This document shows positions 26,378 to 34,554 of a stretch of 64,000 bases of DNA, in pieces. Both the position numbers and the translations under genes were made by a program. Positions within the stretch are counted from its first letter, which is position 1; every line of letters starts with the position of its first letter. A model generated the notes under the pieces. That model worked only from the letters and a program-made list of their open reading frames with translations, was not told the origin of the DNA and ran no database searches. Source of the stretch: Adhaeribacter rhizoryzae (GTDB lineage: Bacteria; Bacteroidota; Bacteroidia; Cytophagales; Hymenobacteraceae); contig NZ_VWSF01000016.1 of assembly GCF_008629685.1 (NCBI RefSeq), positions 62,001-126,000 on the forward strand, read 5' to 3'.

Positions 26378-28327
26378 ATGAAAAAAATATTATTGGTTTT
26401 TGTGCTCTTCTGGGTTTGCGGAGTGGGCTGGGCGCAGGATAAAAACTTGCTTAGCGGCAAATACACGGCAGAAGAAATAAAAAAGATTTTAATTCCGCAG
26501 GCCAGTTGGGAGCCTTTCCCGAAGTTGCAGAACCGTAGCGGCTGGTCTAAAGCCGACCAAGCGATGATGCAGGCGTACGTAAAAAAGGCGGAAGGCTATC
26601 TGAATTACGAATGGCCTTATATACCAGCTACCAAATCGCTGCTCTTTGTACGCACCGGCGACCGCGACGAGTACCAAACCATCAGTTTCAAGAAAAGAGA
26701 AGTACTGGGAATATTGCTGCTAGCCGAAATTCACGAGAACCAAGGCCGCTTTATCGACCCGATTATTGATGGTGTTTGGTCTATATGCGAGGAATCTTTC
26801 TGGGGCGTGCCGGCGCACTTGTCGCAAGGGCAATCATATAGCGGCTTAATTAATACCGCTGAACCGTTTGTAGATTTATTTGCCGCCGAAACAGGTACTT
26901 ATCTGGCCTGGGTCGATTATTTTCTGGGCGAGAAATTGGATGCGGTTTCGCCCGAAATCCGGAAAAGAATTTACAACGAAACCAATGCGCGCTTGTTTAA
27001 ACCGCTTATGAACAAGCCGCACGGCTGGATGACGAAGACCAAGAACGGCCGGGCGCCGAATAACTGGAATCCTTGGATTTGCTCGAACTGGTTAAATACG
27101 GCTTTGTTGCTGGAAAAAGACGAGCAGAAACGCACCGCTATGGTGTTTAAAACCTTAGATGTACTGGACGAATTCCTTAACCCATACCCGCAGGATGGCG
27201 GCTGCGACGAAGGTCCGAGTTACTGGGGTGCCGCAGCGGCCTCGTTGTACGATAATATTTCGATGCTGAACCTGGCCAGTAAAGATGCTTTTGCTTATGT
27301 GTACCAGGATGCAAAATTCAAAAACATGGGCAAGTTTATTTTCCGGGCTCAAATCAGCGATAAATATTTTCTCAACTTCGCCGATGCCGATCCGCAGCCC
27401 AAAATGTCGGCGAACATGATTTACCGCTACGGCAAAGACATTAAAGATGCCGATATGATGCGCTTTGGGGCTTATTACCGCGAACCCGAAAATGGTTCTG
27501 TTGGCCGTTTCCATTATTTCCGGAATTTCTTTGCGCTGTTTATGCAGGAGGAATACCAGAAAGCCAAAGGCGGTTTGCCGCTCCCCAAAGATGTTTGGCT
27601 GCCCGATTTGCAGGTAATGGTCGCCCGCGATCAGGCAGGCACTACCAAAGGGTTGTACGTAGCAGCCAAAGGCGGCCACAACGACGAAAGCCACAATCAC
27701 AACGACATTGGCAATTACGTGGTGTATTACGACGGGCAACCGCTGCTGATAGATGTGGGTCGGGGAACTTACACGAGCAAAACCTTCAGCAATAAACGCT
27801 ACGACATTTGGTACAATTGCTCCGACCACCACAACGCACCTACAGTAAACGGCAAAACCCAATTGCCGGGCAGCCAATACAAAGCCACGGGCGTAAATTA
27901 CAATGCCGGTAAAAACTTTGCCCAGTTTTCGCTGGATATCGCCAAAGCTTACCCTGCCGAAGCCGGTATTAACAGCTGGCAGCGCACCGTGCGGTTAAAC
28001 CGGGGTAAAAACGTGCAGGTAGCCGATGTTATTAACCTGAAAGACGCCGGCGAACTCACCCAGCATCTGATGACCTGCTACCCCGCCGAAGTAAGAGCGC
28101 CCGGCGAACTGGTTATTCATTACAGTCCGAAAGAAGGTAAAGCCCGCGATTTTGTAATAAAATATAACGCCAGCCAAATGCAGCCTACCGTAGAAAAAGT
28201 AAAACTCACGGCCATGGAAGACAAAGGCATTATTCAGAAATGGGGCGATACCATTTACCGCATCAACTTTAAAGTAACGCAGCCCAAAACCCAGGATAAG
28301 CTCTCTTTTGAGATTGCAGCGCGGTAA
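26378..28327 (+). CDS. Heparinase II/III-superfamily polysaccharide lyase (PL12/PL21-like)
   Basis: The 649-residue secreted enzyme begins at ATG 26378 (signal MKKILLVFVLFWVCGVGWAQ); a TTG nine codons upstream is disfavoured. The toroid domain (about 30-390) contains NNWNPW (228-233) and DEGPSYWG (277-284), the Asn and Tyr expected at the catalytic centre. The Hepar_II_III_C beta-domain (about 405-640) contains KGGHNDESHNHNDIGNY (431-447) with the clustered His residues. This second heparinase-type protein is clearly different from the one at 19127-21031, so the two probably attack different linkages or fragment sizes of the same glycan. GH88 follows after a repeat-containing gap. Confidence 0.92.
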   Translation: MKKILLVFVLFWVCGVGWAQDKNLLSGKYTAEEIKKILIPQASWEPFPKLQNRSGWSKADQAMMQAYVKKAEGYLNYEWPYIPATKSLLFVRTGDRDEYQTISFKKREVLGILLLAEIHENQGRFIDPIIDGVWSICEESFWGVPAHLSQGQSYSGLINTAEPFVDLFAAETGTYLAWVDYFLGEKLDAVSPEIRKRIYNETNARLFKPLMNKPHGWMTKTKNGRAPNNWNPWICSNWLNTALLLEKDEQKRTAMVFKTLDVLDEFLNPYPQDGGCDEGPSYWGAAAASLYDNISMLNLASKDAFAYVYQDAKFKNMGKFIFRAQISDKYFLNFADADPQPKMSANMIYRYGKDIKDADMMRFGAYYREPENGSVGRFHYFRNFFALFMQEEYQKAKGGLPLPKDVWLPDLQVMVARDQAGTTKGLYVAAKGGHNDESHNHNDIGNYVVYYDGQPLLIDVGRGTYTSKTFSNKRYDIWYNCSDHHNAPTVNGKTQLPGSQYKATGVNYNAGKNFAQFSLDIAKAYPAEAGINSWQRTVRLNRGKNVQVADVINLKDAGELTQHLMTCYPAEVRAPGELVIHYSPKEGKARDFVIKYNASQMQPTVEKVKLTAMEDKGIIQKWGDTIYRINFKVTQPKTQDKLSFEIAAR

Positions 28328-28398
28328 AATACCAGCTTATGGCCGGGCAAAACCAAACTTTGGTTCTCCCGGATACTTTCTCTAACTTTATTAAATTT

Positions 28399-28425
28399 AA
28401 TACTACTATCAAATAGAGAATGCGC
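28399..28425. repeat. Interspersed 27-bp repeat, copy 1
   Basis: The sequence from AATACTACTATCAAATAG to AATGCGC matches 60963-60989 at 26 of 27 positions. AAATAGAGAATGC is repeated at 28411-28423 and 28428-28440. Confidence 0.6.
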
Positions 28426-28465
28426 TTAAATAGAGAATGCTTTTAAAAATGAATATTGGTCATCC

Positions 28466-28528
28466 TGAGCTTGTCGAAGGATCTATAACAGCATTATAAA
28501 GTAGATTATAGCTACTTCGACAAGCTCA
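28466..28528. repeat. TGAGCTTGTCGAAG inverted repeat
   Basis: TGAGCTTGTCGAAG (28466-28479) pairs with CTTCGACAAGCTCA (28515-28528), a perfect 14-bp inversion around 35 nt. The sequence CATCCTGAGCTTGTCGAAGG is a well-known type of interspersed repeat in Bacteroidota genomes. Confidence 0.7.
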
Positions 28529-28647
28529 ACATAACTACAATAAGTGAAGCACTTAACTAATTAATAAGAGTATAAATTTTCCGATTAAAAAGAATAAAAA
28601 TTTATTTCCACCATTACTAATAGCTTAAATTATTTACCAAATCCATC

Positions 28648-29850
28648 ATGAAAATTTCTTATAAACTAATGGCCGTGCTCGGCCTGATTTCCATTTTTGC
28701 TTTTGTACAGTATGCCTCCGTTCCGGTGAAAAGTGCCATGCAAGCCGTTCAGGTGCATTTAGCCAACATGGCCAAAACCAACACCGACTTAACCAAATAT
28801 CCCCGTTCTACTAAAAAAGACGGTACTATTGCCACTACTGCTTCGCGCGACTGGACCAGCGGTTTCTTCCCCGGTTCGTTGTGGCTAACGTACGAATATA
28901 CCAAAGATAAAAAATGGGAAACGCTGGCCCGCCAGTGGACCGCCGGCTTAGAAAAAGAGCAGTTTAACAAAGGAACCCACGACTTAGGCTTTATGATTTT
29001 CTGCAGCTTTGGCAATGGTTACCGCTTAACCAAAGATCCGAAATACAAAGACATTATTATTCAGGCTTCTAAATCGCTGATTACCCGTTTTAATAAGAAA
29101 GCCGGCGTTATCCGGTCCTGGGACCACAACCGCGATAAGTGGGATTACCCGGTAATTATTGACAACATGATGAACCTGGAAATGCTGTACTGGGCTTCTA
29201 AGCAAACCGGCGACCCGATTTATGCCAATGTGGCCACCACCCACGCCTTAACCACGCTTAAACACCATTTCCGTCCCGATTACAGCAGTTTTCACGTAGT
29301 AGATTATGATACCCTAACCGGCCAGGTGCGTAAGAAAACCACCCACCAGGGCTACTCCGATGCTTCGGCTTGGGCCCGTGGCCAAGCCTGGGGCTTATAT
29401 GGCTACACCGTTACTTACCGCGAAACCAAAGACCCGCGTTTCCTGAAACAAGCGCAAGCCATTGCCGATTTCTTCATCAACCACAAAAATACGCCGGCCG
29501 ATAAAATTCCTTACTGGGATTTTGATGCGCCTGCCCGGGCCGATTTACCCCGCGATGCTTCCGCCGCCGCTATTGCCGCTTCTGGCTTGTTGGAGTTAAG
29601 CAAATATTCCGGTGCCAAAGGCGAAACCTACAAAAAAGCGGCTTCGCAAATGTTAGCCAGTTTAGCTTCGCCGGCTTACCTGGCCAAAGCCAACACCAAC
29701 AATAACTTTGTTCTGATGCACTCTACCGGCCACTTACCCAACAACTCCGAAATAGATGTACCCCTGAACTACGCCGATTATTATTTTATTGAAGGCCTGA
29801 TGCGCTGGGAGCAAATGAATAAAACCAAAGCGCCAGCGAAAAAAGGATAA
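28648..29850 (+). CDS. Unsaturated glucuronyl hydrolase, glycoside hydrolase family 88
   Basis: The 400-residue protein has a signal peptide or short N-terminal anchor (about 1-30) and a (alpha/alpha)6 GH88 barrel. The family acids are Asp112 in KGTHDLGFM and Asp172 in IIDNMMNLEM, in the positions that act in known unsaturated glucuronyl hydrolases. RDWTSGFFPGSLW, RGQAWGLYGY and WDFDAP are further signatures. The enzyme hydrates the 4,5-double bond of the terminal unsaturated uronate made by lyases, causing ring opening and release from the oligosaccharide. It therefore completes the lyase pathway encoded upstream and is the strongest evidence that the PUL degrades a uronate glycan. Confidence 0.95.
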   Translation: MKISYKLMAVLGLISIFAFVQYASVPVKSAMQAVQVHLANMAKTNTDLTKYPRSTKKDGTIATTASRDWTSGFFPGSLWLTYEYTKDKKWETLARQWTAGLEKEQFNKGTHDLGFMIFCSFGNGYRLTKDPKYKDIIIQASKSLITRFNKKAGVIRSWDHNRDKWDYPVIIDNMMNLEMLYWASKQTGDPIYANVATTHALTTLKHHFRPDYSSFHVVDYDTLTGQVRKKTTHQGYSDASAWARGQAWGLYGYTVTYRETKDPRFLKQAQAIADFFINHKNTPADKIPYWDFDAPARADLPRDASAAAIAASGLLELSKYSGAKGETYKKAASQMLASLASPAYLAKANTNNNFVLMHSTGHLPNNSEIDVPLNYADYYFIEGLMRWEQMNKTKAPAKKG

Positions 29851-29911
29851 GCAAATTAGTTTTCATTAACGGCTGTTGCGCAAAAGCCTAAGAATTGGAA
29901 GTTCAAGTAAC

Positions 29912-30000
29912 CCACTCGTGTCATTCTGGGAATCCGAGGATTCCGGGAGGAAACTATTTAGTTCCCCGCCAAATAGTTTCCTCCTGAATGACAGAAGTGG
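29912..30000. repeat. Long inverted repeat with a nested palindrome, relative of 21077-21147
   Basis: CCACTCGTGTCATTC and GAGGAAACTATTTAG on the left pair with the right part AAATAGTTTCCTCC...GAATGACAGAAGTGG. The left arm carries an additional segment containing the palindrome GGAATCC-ga-GGATTCC (29930-29945). The outer arms correspond to the perfect 30-bp repeat at 21077-21147. Confidence 0.7.
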
Positions 30001-30118
30001 ATTTCAAAGACTAATCAGAAGCATACAGTTTGATTTTGCGTAACAGCAGTAATTTACAGCTTGTTGATTTTATCGTTGACAAGCGTTCAGGGTAGAATAT
30101 TCGCAGGTTAAAATAAAA

Positions 30119-30144
30119 GAGCCGGGTAACTCCGGTTTTTTTAT
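30119..30144 (+). terminator. Rho-independent terminator after GH88
   Basis: A short GC hairpin, GAGCCGG-GTAA-CTCCGG, is followed by seven T residues and ATTTTA. It probably ends the PUL transcript segment that includes GH88, before the island. Confidence 0.6.
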
Positions 30145-30276
30145 TTTATGCTTGCTGCTTTATGGTGGCTTTACTATATTGTTAGGTACGTTTATTATTC
30201 CACTTTGGACAGATTAACGCCAAGAATGTGTATGTAAAAAGGTTAGTGGAAAGCCTAAAAGATGACACGGTAAGAA

Positions 30277-31827
30277 ATGGAAATCTGGCAATACATAGAA
30301 ATTTTAAGAAGACCGAACAAGACTTGGTTTTTCTCTAAGGACAACACCGAAGAGAAAATTAATGCCTTGACAAAAATAGCTAGTAACGGCTATCCAAGTC
30401 TTATATACAGCTTAACTGATTATCTTAAAGACAGTAATAAAGAAATAAGAGAAACTACTTGCAGGACAATCATTCACTTATTTAAGAAGATTGACAATAA
30501 AAAAGAATATTACGATACTCTTAAACACTGCAACATTTCGAAAAGTGATATTGACTTCTATGAAGCTAATTTTCCGACAGAGCAGTATGTTGAGTTGTTG
30601 GCAATTAGTTCATTAAACGGAAGTGGTTATATTCGAGAAAAAGCTGTCAAAAGACTTTCACAAGTTAATAATCGAAGAGCTATCAAGTTTTTAATTTATA
30701 GATTGGCTGATTGGGTTTTGCCAGTTCGACAAGAAGCACTTAAAGGAATTGAGATTTACAAAACAGGTGCATACATTGATAGTCTTATTGAAAACTTGCC
30801 AATTATTACATGGCTTCAAAAGGTTGAACGGACTGACTTAAGCGGAGTTTATCAAGAAATAATTAATTTTATTGCTTCAGAAAACAGAAATTATGTAATT
30901 ACTAATTTCAGCAAGTATCCCGATAAACTAAGATTGATTTTAGCTAAACATATTTCAAGTTCTTTGATTGATATTTCAAAGGAATTAAAAATATTTCTAA
31001 CCGATAAACATTTTCTGATAAGAAATTTGGCTGTTGACCACTTTGACAAACTTGAACAAAGTGAAATTGACCAATTACTAAATGACAAGTCAGCTAGAGT
31101 CAGATTTCAAACTCTTCTTTGTCTAAAGAACCGAGACGAATTTGAAAATGTCGTTAAAAACTATTTAGCTGACAATTCAGCTACAATAAGATATTTTGCA
31201 AGATTTACGCTAAAGCAAACAAGTATTAACTTTGCTGACTTTTACAATAAAAGCTTACAAGTTGGTAATCAAGTAATTGGTTCTCTCATTGGACTTGCAG
31301 AAGTTGAAGCAAAACAATACTCAAAAAATGTAAAAAACTATTTAAACGACAATAAAATAAAGATTAGAAAGACAGCTTTTTTAGTCCTGTGTAAACTTGA
31401 CGAAGAAAATGCTTATGAATTTGCTTTTGCAAACCTTGATAGTTCATATGTTGGACTTAGAAACGTAATCATTGACTTTTTATCACTTGTTCCGAGACAA
31501 GAGGTTTTGGCGAAGGCAAGAGAAATTTACAAAAACGGCAACTACGAACTAAAAAGATCAATGTTGAATCTTTTCAATAAAATTGGCGGATGGATAACAA
31601 TCCCTGACTTAATGATAGGAACCGTTGACGAAAACGAAAACATTAGACAATTGGCTTGGCAATATTTACAAATATGGAAAGCCAGAGCAGTCAGATTATT
31701 TTCAGCCCCTAAACAAGAAGAAATAGAAAGAGCAAAACGGATTTTCAACTTTGCACACGAGACACATGAAGATAAACAATATTTTATAACAAATCCGTTA
31801 AATGGGCTTGACTTTTACTTCAAATAA
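30277..31827 (+). CDS. HEAT-repeat protein
   Basis: The 516-residue soluble protein has no signal peptide and consists of tandem helical repeats with HEAT-like patterning. Examples are REKAVKRLSQVNNRRAIKFL, VRQEALKGIEIY, IRNLAVDHFDKL, ARVRFQTLLCL, IRYFARFTLKQT, IRKTAFLVLCKL and IRQLAWQYLQIW. The chain is Lys/Asn/Ile-rich and codons end mainly in A or T, unlike the GC-richer PUL genes on both sides, which suggests recent horizontal acquisition. No catalytic motif was recognised; such proteins usually act as scaffolds for protein binding. It is followed by toxin-antitoxin-like genes, so a role in an accessory or defence island is possible, but there is no direct evidence. Confidence 0.85.
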   Translation: MEIWQYIEILRRPNKTWFFSKDNTEEKINALTKIASNGYPSLIYSLTDYLKDSNKEIRETTCRTIIHLFKKIDNKKEYYDTLKHCNISKSDIDFYEANFPTEQYVELLAISSLNGSGYIREKAVKRLSQVNNRRAIKFLIYRLADWVLPVRQEALKGIEIYKTGAYIDSLIENLPIITWLQKVERTDLSGVYQEIINFIASENRNYVITNFSKYPDKLRLILAKHISSSLIDISKELKIFLTDKHFLIRNLAVDHFDKLEQSEIDQLLNDKSARVRFQTLLCLKNRDEFENVVKNYLADNSATIRYFARFTLKQTSINFADFYNKSLQVGNQVIGSLIGLAEVEAKQYSKNVKNYLNDNKIKIRKTAFLVLCKLDEENAYEFAFANLDSSYVGLRNVIIDFLSLVPRQEVLAKAREIYKNGNYELKRSMLNLFNKIGGWITIPDLMIGTVDENENIRQLAWQYLQIWKARAVRLFSAPKQEEIERAKRIFNFAHETHEDKQYFITNPLNGLDFYFK

Positions 31828-31931
31828 AAGAAGGTCTGTCACCTACACGCAAACCGTTAGGAAACTAGTCGGGAAAGAAAAGGTATAAGGATTCCCAACT
31901 GAAAATGTTAAATCCTGTAAAATAAACTGTT

Positions 31932-32165
31932 ATGAATATACAAGCAGAAAAATTAAAGCTTATAGAATGGCTTGCCGGAGTTACAGACCAGACCGTAATA
32001 GAAAGAATTAAATATTTAAAGGAGAATCAACCGGCAGAAGCTGATTGGTGGGAAGAAATTACCCAAGCCGAGAAAGATGCTATTGACCAAGGGCTAGACG
32101 ATGCCCAGAATGGTAAAGTAACTGCTCATGAAGAAGTAAAGAAGCGTTATGAGAAATGGCTATAA
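31932..32165 (+). CDS. Antitoxin of a RelE/ParE-type module
   Basis: The 77-residue acidic protein has a short N-terminal helix (EKLKLIEWLAGV) and the central WWEEITQAEKDAIDQGLDDA segment. It ends with GKVTAHEEVKKRYEKW. This layout is common among Bacteroidota antitoxins paired with RelE/ParE toxins. The last 17 nt overlap the toxin start, indicating translational coupling. A DNA-binding autoregulatory role is expected, but no classic helix-turn-helix is certain. The gene is AT-rich like its neighbours. Confidence 0.85.
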   Translation: MNIQAEKLKLIEWLAGVTDQTVIERIKYLKENQPAEADWWEEITQAEKDAIDQGLDDAQNGKVTAHEEVKKRYEKWL

Positions 32166-32451
32166 AGTAGTCTGGACAAACAAAGCCTTAGCCAATCTTG
32201 ACAATATTATTAAATATTTAACGGACAACTGGACGGAAGTAGAAATAGCAAAATTCTTCCGAAAGCTCGATAACAGGATAAATATCATTGCACAACGACC
32301 TCTTCTTTATCCCTTAACGAATAGCAGAAAGAACGTTAGACGTTCTGTTTTGACCCCTCAAATTACCATCTATTATAGAATAAATAAGCAGGTGGTTGAA
32401 ATTATAACGCTCTTTGATAATAGGCAGAGACCTTCTAAATTAATACTATAA
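32149..32451 (+). CDS. RelE/ParE-family toxin
   Basis: The 100-residue basic protein has the RelE/ParE pattern: the VVWTNKALANLDNIIKYLTDNW N-terminal strand and helix, and the middle RINIIAQRPLLYPLT. C-terminal strands VRRSVLTPQITIYYRI and VVEIITLFDNRQRPSKL follow. The ending with Tyr, Arg and the DNRQ(R/N)P motif is typical of ParE-like members, which can inhibit gyrase; RelE-like members cut mRNA on the ribosome. Which applies cannot be decided. It overlaps the antitoxin by 17 nt. Confidence 0.9.
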   Translation: MRNGYKVVWTNKALANLDNIIKYLTDNWTEVEIAKFFRKLDNRINIIAQRPLLYPLTNSRKNVRRSVLTPQITIYYRINKQVVEIITLFDNRQRPSKLIL

Positions 32452-32606
32452 AACCAATATGCTGCTTAATAGTGCCTTTACTACAACCGTGTTTAAATGC
32501 TTAAGTTAAGATTTATTCGGTTTGCTTTGGGTGGTTATACTAAGCCGGGACGCAAGGCACAAACTAAAGAATTACGCTACTTTACTTAAATCATAAATTT
32601 AGTATA

Positions 32607-32849
32607 ATGACAAATATCAAAGACTACATCAGTATTGACCAAAAAATATTAGGAGGGCAACCCGTTTTTAAAGGAACCCGAGTTCCAATAGAAACCCTTT
32701 TCTTTCATTTAGAAAAAGGAGTTTCTTTAGACGAGTTTTTAGAAGATTTTCCTTCGGTAAGCAAAGAACAAGCAGTTAGTGTATTGGGAATTGCCGAAAA
32801 AATAATGACTTCTAAAAATATTGAAAAGCTGTATGAAGCTGCTGCTTGA
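32607..32849 (+). CDS. DUF433 protein, VapB-like antitoxin
   Basis: The 80-residue protein has the full DUF433 signature: ISIDQKILGGQPVFKGTRVPIETLF followed by GVSLDEFLEDFPSVSKEQA and a C-terminal helix. DUF433 proteins have a small winged-helix-like fold and are usually paired with a PIN-like DUF5615 nuclease, as here. The last 17 nt overlap the start of the downstream gene, the same overlap length as in the upstream RelE module. Confidence 0.92.
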   Translation: MTNIKDYISIDQKILGGQPVFKGTRVPIETLFFHLEKGVSLDEFLEDFPSVSKEQAVSVLGIAEKIMTSKNIEKLYEAAA

Positions 32850-33156
32850 TGAAAACTTACCCAAGCGGCTAAAACTTGCTTTTTCGGAACATGAAATCTA
32901 CACAGTTCACGACAAAGGCTGGGCCGGAAAGAAGAATGGAGAATTAATGAAGCTATTAATAGCCGAGAACTTTGACGCTTTATTCACCTTCGACAAGAAT
33001 TTGCAGTACCAACAGAACTTTAAAAAGTATGCTGTTCCTGTTTTAGTACTTAATGCTACTGACAATACTTATTTAACATTGAACAAACTGGTGCCCAAAA
33101 CCAAAGAAGTTCTCAACGAAAAACTAGTACCTGGGCCCATAATTATTAGTGAATAA
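32833..33156 (+). CDS. DUF5615 PIN-like protein, VapC-like toxin
   Basis: The 107-residue protein starts at ATG 32833, since MKLLLDENLP is the canonical family start; a TTG four codons earlier is less likely. Asp6 and Glu7 in LLDENLP, the DKGWAGKKNGEL segment and FDALFTFDKNLQYQQN (with two Asp residues) form the acidic PIN-like active-site set. The family is presumed to be Mg-dependent ribonuclease toxins neutralised by DUF433 partners. It ends the AT-rich island; the next gene returns to the uronate-lyase theme. Confidence 0.9.
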   Translation: MKLLLDENLPKRLKLAFSEHEIYTVHDKGWAGKKNGELMKLLIAENFDALFTFDKNLQYQQNFKKYAVPVLVLNATDNTYLTLNKLVPKTKEVLNEKLVPGPIIISE

Positions 33157-33236
33157 GAGTAAGCCTGTTTCTAATAAAGTGTATACCTAATTTCCACTCT
33201 GCTTATTTATCATTTCTTTAAGGCGTTTTAATAAAT

Positions 33237-34472
33237 ATGTTTCTTATAAAAACCAATAATTTGTTGCGCTGGTTTGTCTTTTTTCTCTTAATCCAAACAA
33301 CAATAACCGCCGCTTTCCCAAAAGAAACCAAAGCACCACGGCTATTTATTCTAAAACCGGCGGCTTTAGAACTAGCGGCTAAAAAACTAAAAGCCGGCGA
33401 TGCCGCTACTACCGCTGCTTACAAAAAGCTGATAACCGAAGCCGATAAAGCTTTGCAACTTGGCCCCCTTACGGTAATGCACAAGCAAATTATACCACCC
33501 AGCGGCGATAAGCACGATTACATGAGCGTAGGCCCTTACTGGTGGCCCGACCCCAGCAAACCCAACGGCTTGCCTTACATCCGGCGCGACGGCGAAGTAA
33601 ATCCGGAACGTACTAAAAACGGCGACAACGATGAACTGAAACAGATGCAGGAAGCGGTAATGAATCTGGCTTATGCTTATTATTTCAGCCGGAACGAAAA
33701 ATATGCTACGCACGCGGCCACCTTAATCCGCACCTGGTTCTTAAACGAAGCCACGCGCATGAACCCCAACTTAAACTATGGGCAAGCTATTCCGGGCATA
33801 ACCCAGGGCCGGGGCATTGGCATTATCGATACGCATTATTTCCCTTACCTGGTAGATGCTGTTGGTTTACTGGCGGGCTCCAAAGCCTGGACCAAAGCCG
33901 ACCAGCAAGGCCTGGAAAAGTGGTTTGGCGAATATTTGAATTGGCTCTTGAAAAGTCCGTTGGGGGTAGACGAAGCCGATGAGCATAACAACCACGGCAC
34001 CTGGTACGATGTGCAAGTGGCCTCTTTTGCACTGTTTTCGGGTAAGCCAGATTTGGCCAAAAAAATACTGGAAGAAGTAAAAACCAAACGCGTTGCCACG
34101 CAAATTAAGCCCGATGGTTCGCAGCCCCACGAACTGGCCCGCACTCTATCGTTTAACTACAGCACCATGAACCTGCAGGCATTTTTCGATTTGGCTTCGC
34201 TGGGCCGCCACGTAGGCGTAGATTTATGGCATTACAAAACACCTGATGGCAAAGGCATCCGGACCGCCATCGATTATTTTCTGCCGTTTATTAAGGAGGA
34301 GCAAAAATGGCCGCATCAGCAAATAAAAGCAATAAATTATGCCGGCGTTTTGCCGTTGCTGCTGGAGGCTGCCCGGCAATATAAAGACCCGCGTTACACG
34401 GCAGCCGTTGCCAAAATATCCGGACCCGCTACTACCGGCAATAAAGCTTTTCTGCTGAACCCGGTAAATTAA
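33237..34472 (+). CDS. Alginate lyase family protein (PF05426 type)
   Basis: The 411-residue secreted protein (signal about 1-26) has a single toroid. PYWWPDPSKPNGLPYIRRDG (100-119) is the conserved early block of PF05426 enzymes. EHNNHGTWYDVQ (249-260) carries the catalytic Asn/His pair, and HELARTLSFNYSTMNL (298-313) supplies Arg302 and Tyr308. This is a nearly textbook active-site set, so enzymatic activity is likely. Known members depolymerise alginate or related uronates. It is separated from the rest of the PUL by the AT-rich island, but its direction and role fit the same pathway. The esterase gene follows. Confidence 0.92.
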   Translation: MFLIKTNNLLRWFVFFLLIQTTITAAFPKETKAPRLFILKPAALELAAKKLKAGDAATTAAYKKLITEADKALQLGPLTVMHKQIIPPSGDKHDYMSVGPYWWPDPSKPNGLPYIRRDGEVNPERTKNGDNDELKQMQEAVMNLAYAYYFSRNEKYATHAATLIRTWFLNEATRMNPNLNYGQAIPGITQGRGIGIIDTHYFPYLVDAVGLLAGSKAWTKADQQGLEKWFGEYLNWLLKSPLGVDEADEHNNHGTWYDVQVASFALFSGKPDLAKKILEEVKTKRVATQIKPDGSQPHELARTLSFNYSTMNLQAFFDLASLGRHVGVDLWHYKTPDGKGIRTAIDYFLPFIKEEQKWPHQQIKAINYAGVLPLLLEAARQYKDPRYTAAVAKISGPATTGNKAFLLNPVN

Positions 34473-34554
34473 TGGCTTTTATATGCAGATTTGGGTTTAC
34501 GCGCTTATCTGCTTAACATTGCTCTATAACTTGCTAATTTCTTTTTATTACCCG

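Larger units (their letters stand above)
28328..28647. other. 320-bp gap with two repeat elements
   Basis: No gene was seen. It contains a 27-bp sequence at 28399-28425 that recurs at 60963-60989 and a hairpin with TGAGCTTGTCGAAG arms (28466-28528). Confidence 0.6.
29851..30276. other. 426-bp junction between PUL and AT-rich island
   Basis: No gene was found. The gap contains a long inverted repeat (29912-30000), a rho-independent terminator (30119-30144) and then AT-rich sequence leading into the HEAT-repeat gene. Confidence 0.6.

Noticed and set aside
27155-27877. 240-residue antisense frame inside the second heparinase-type gene
   Set aside because: The + strand frame has all catalytic motifs. 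The antisense translation is Val/Phe-rich without recognisable domains.
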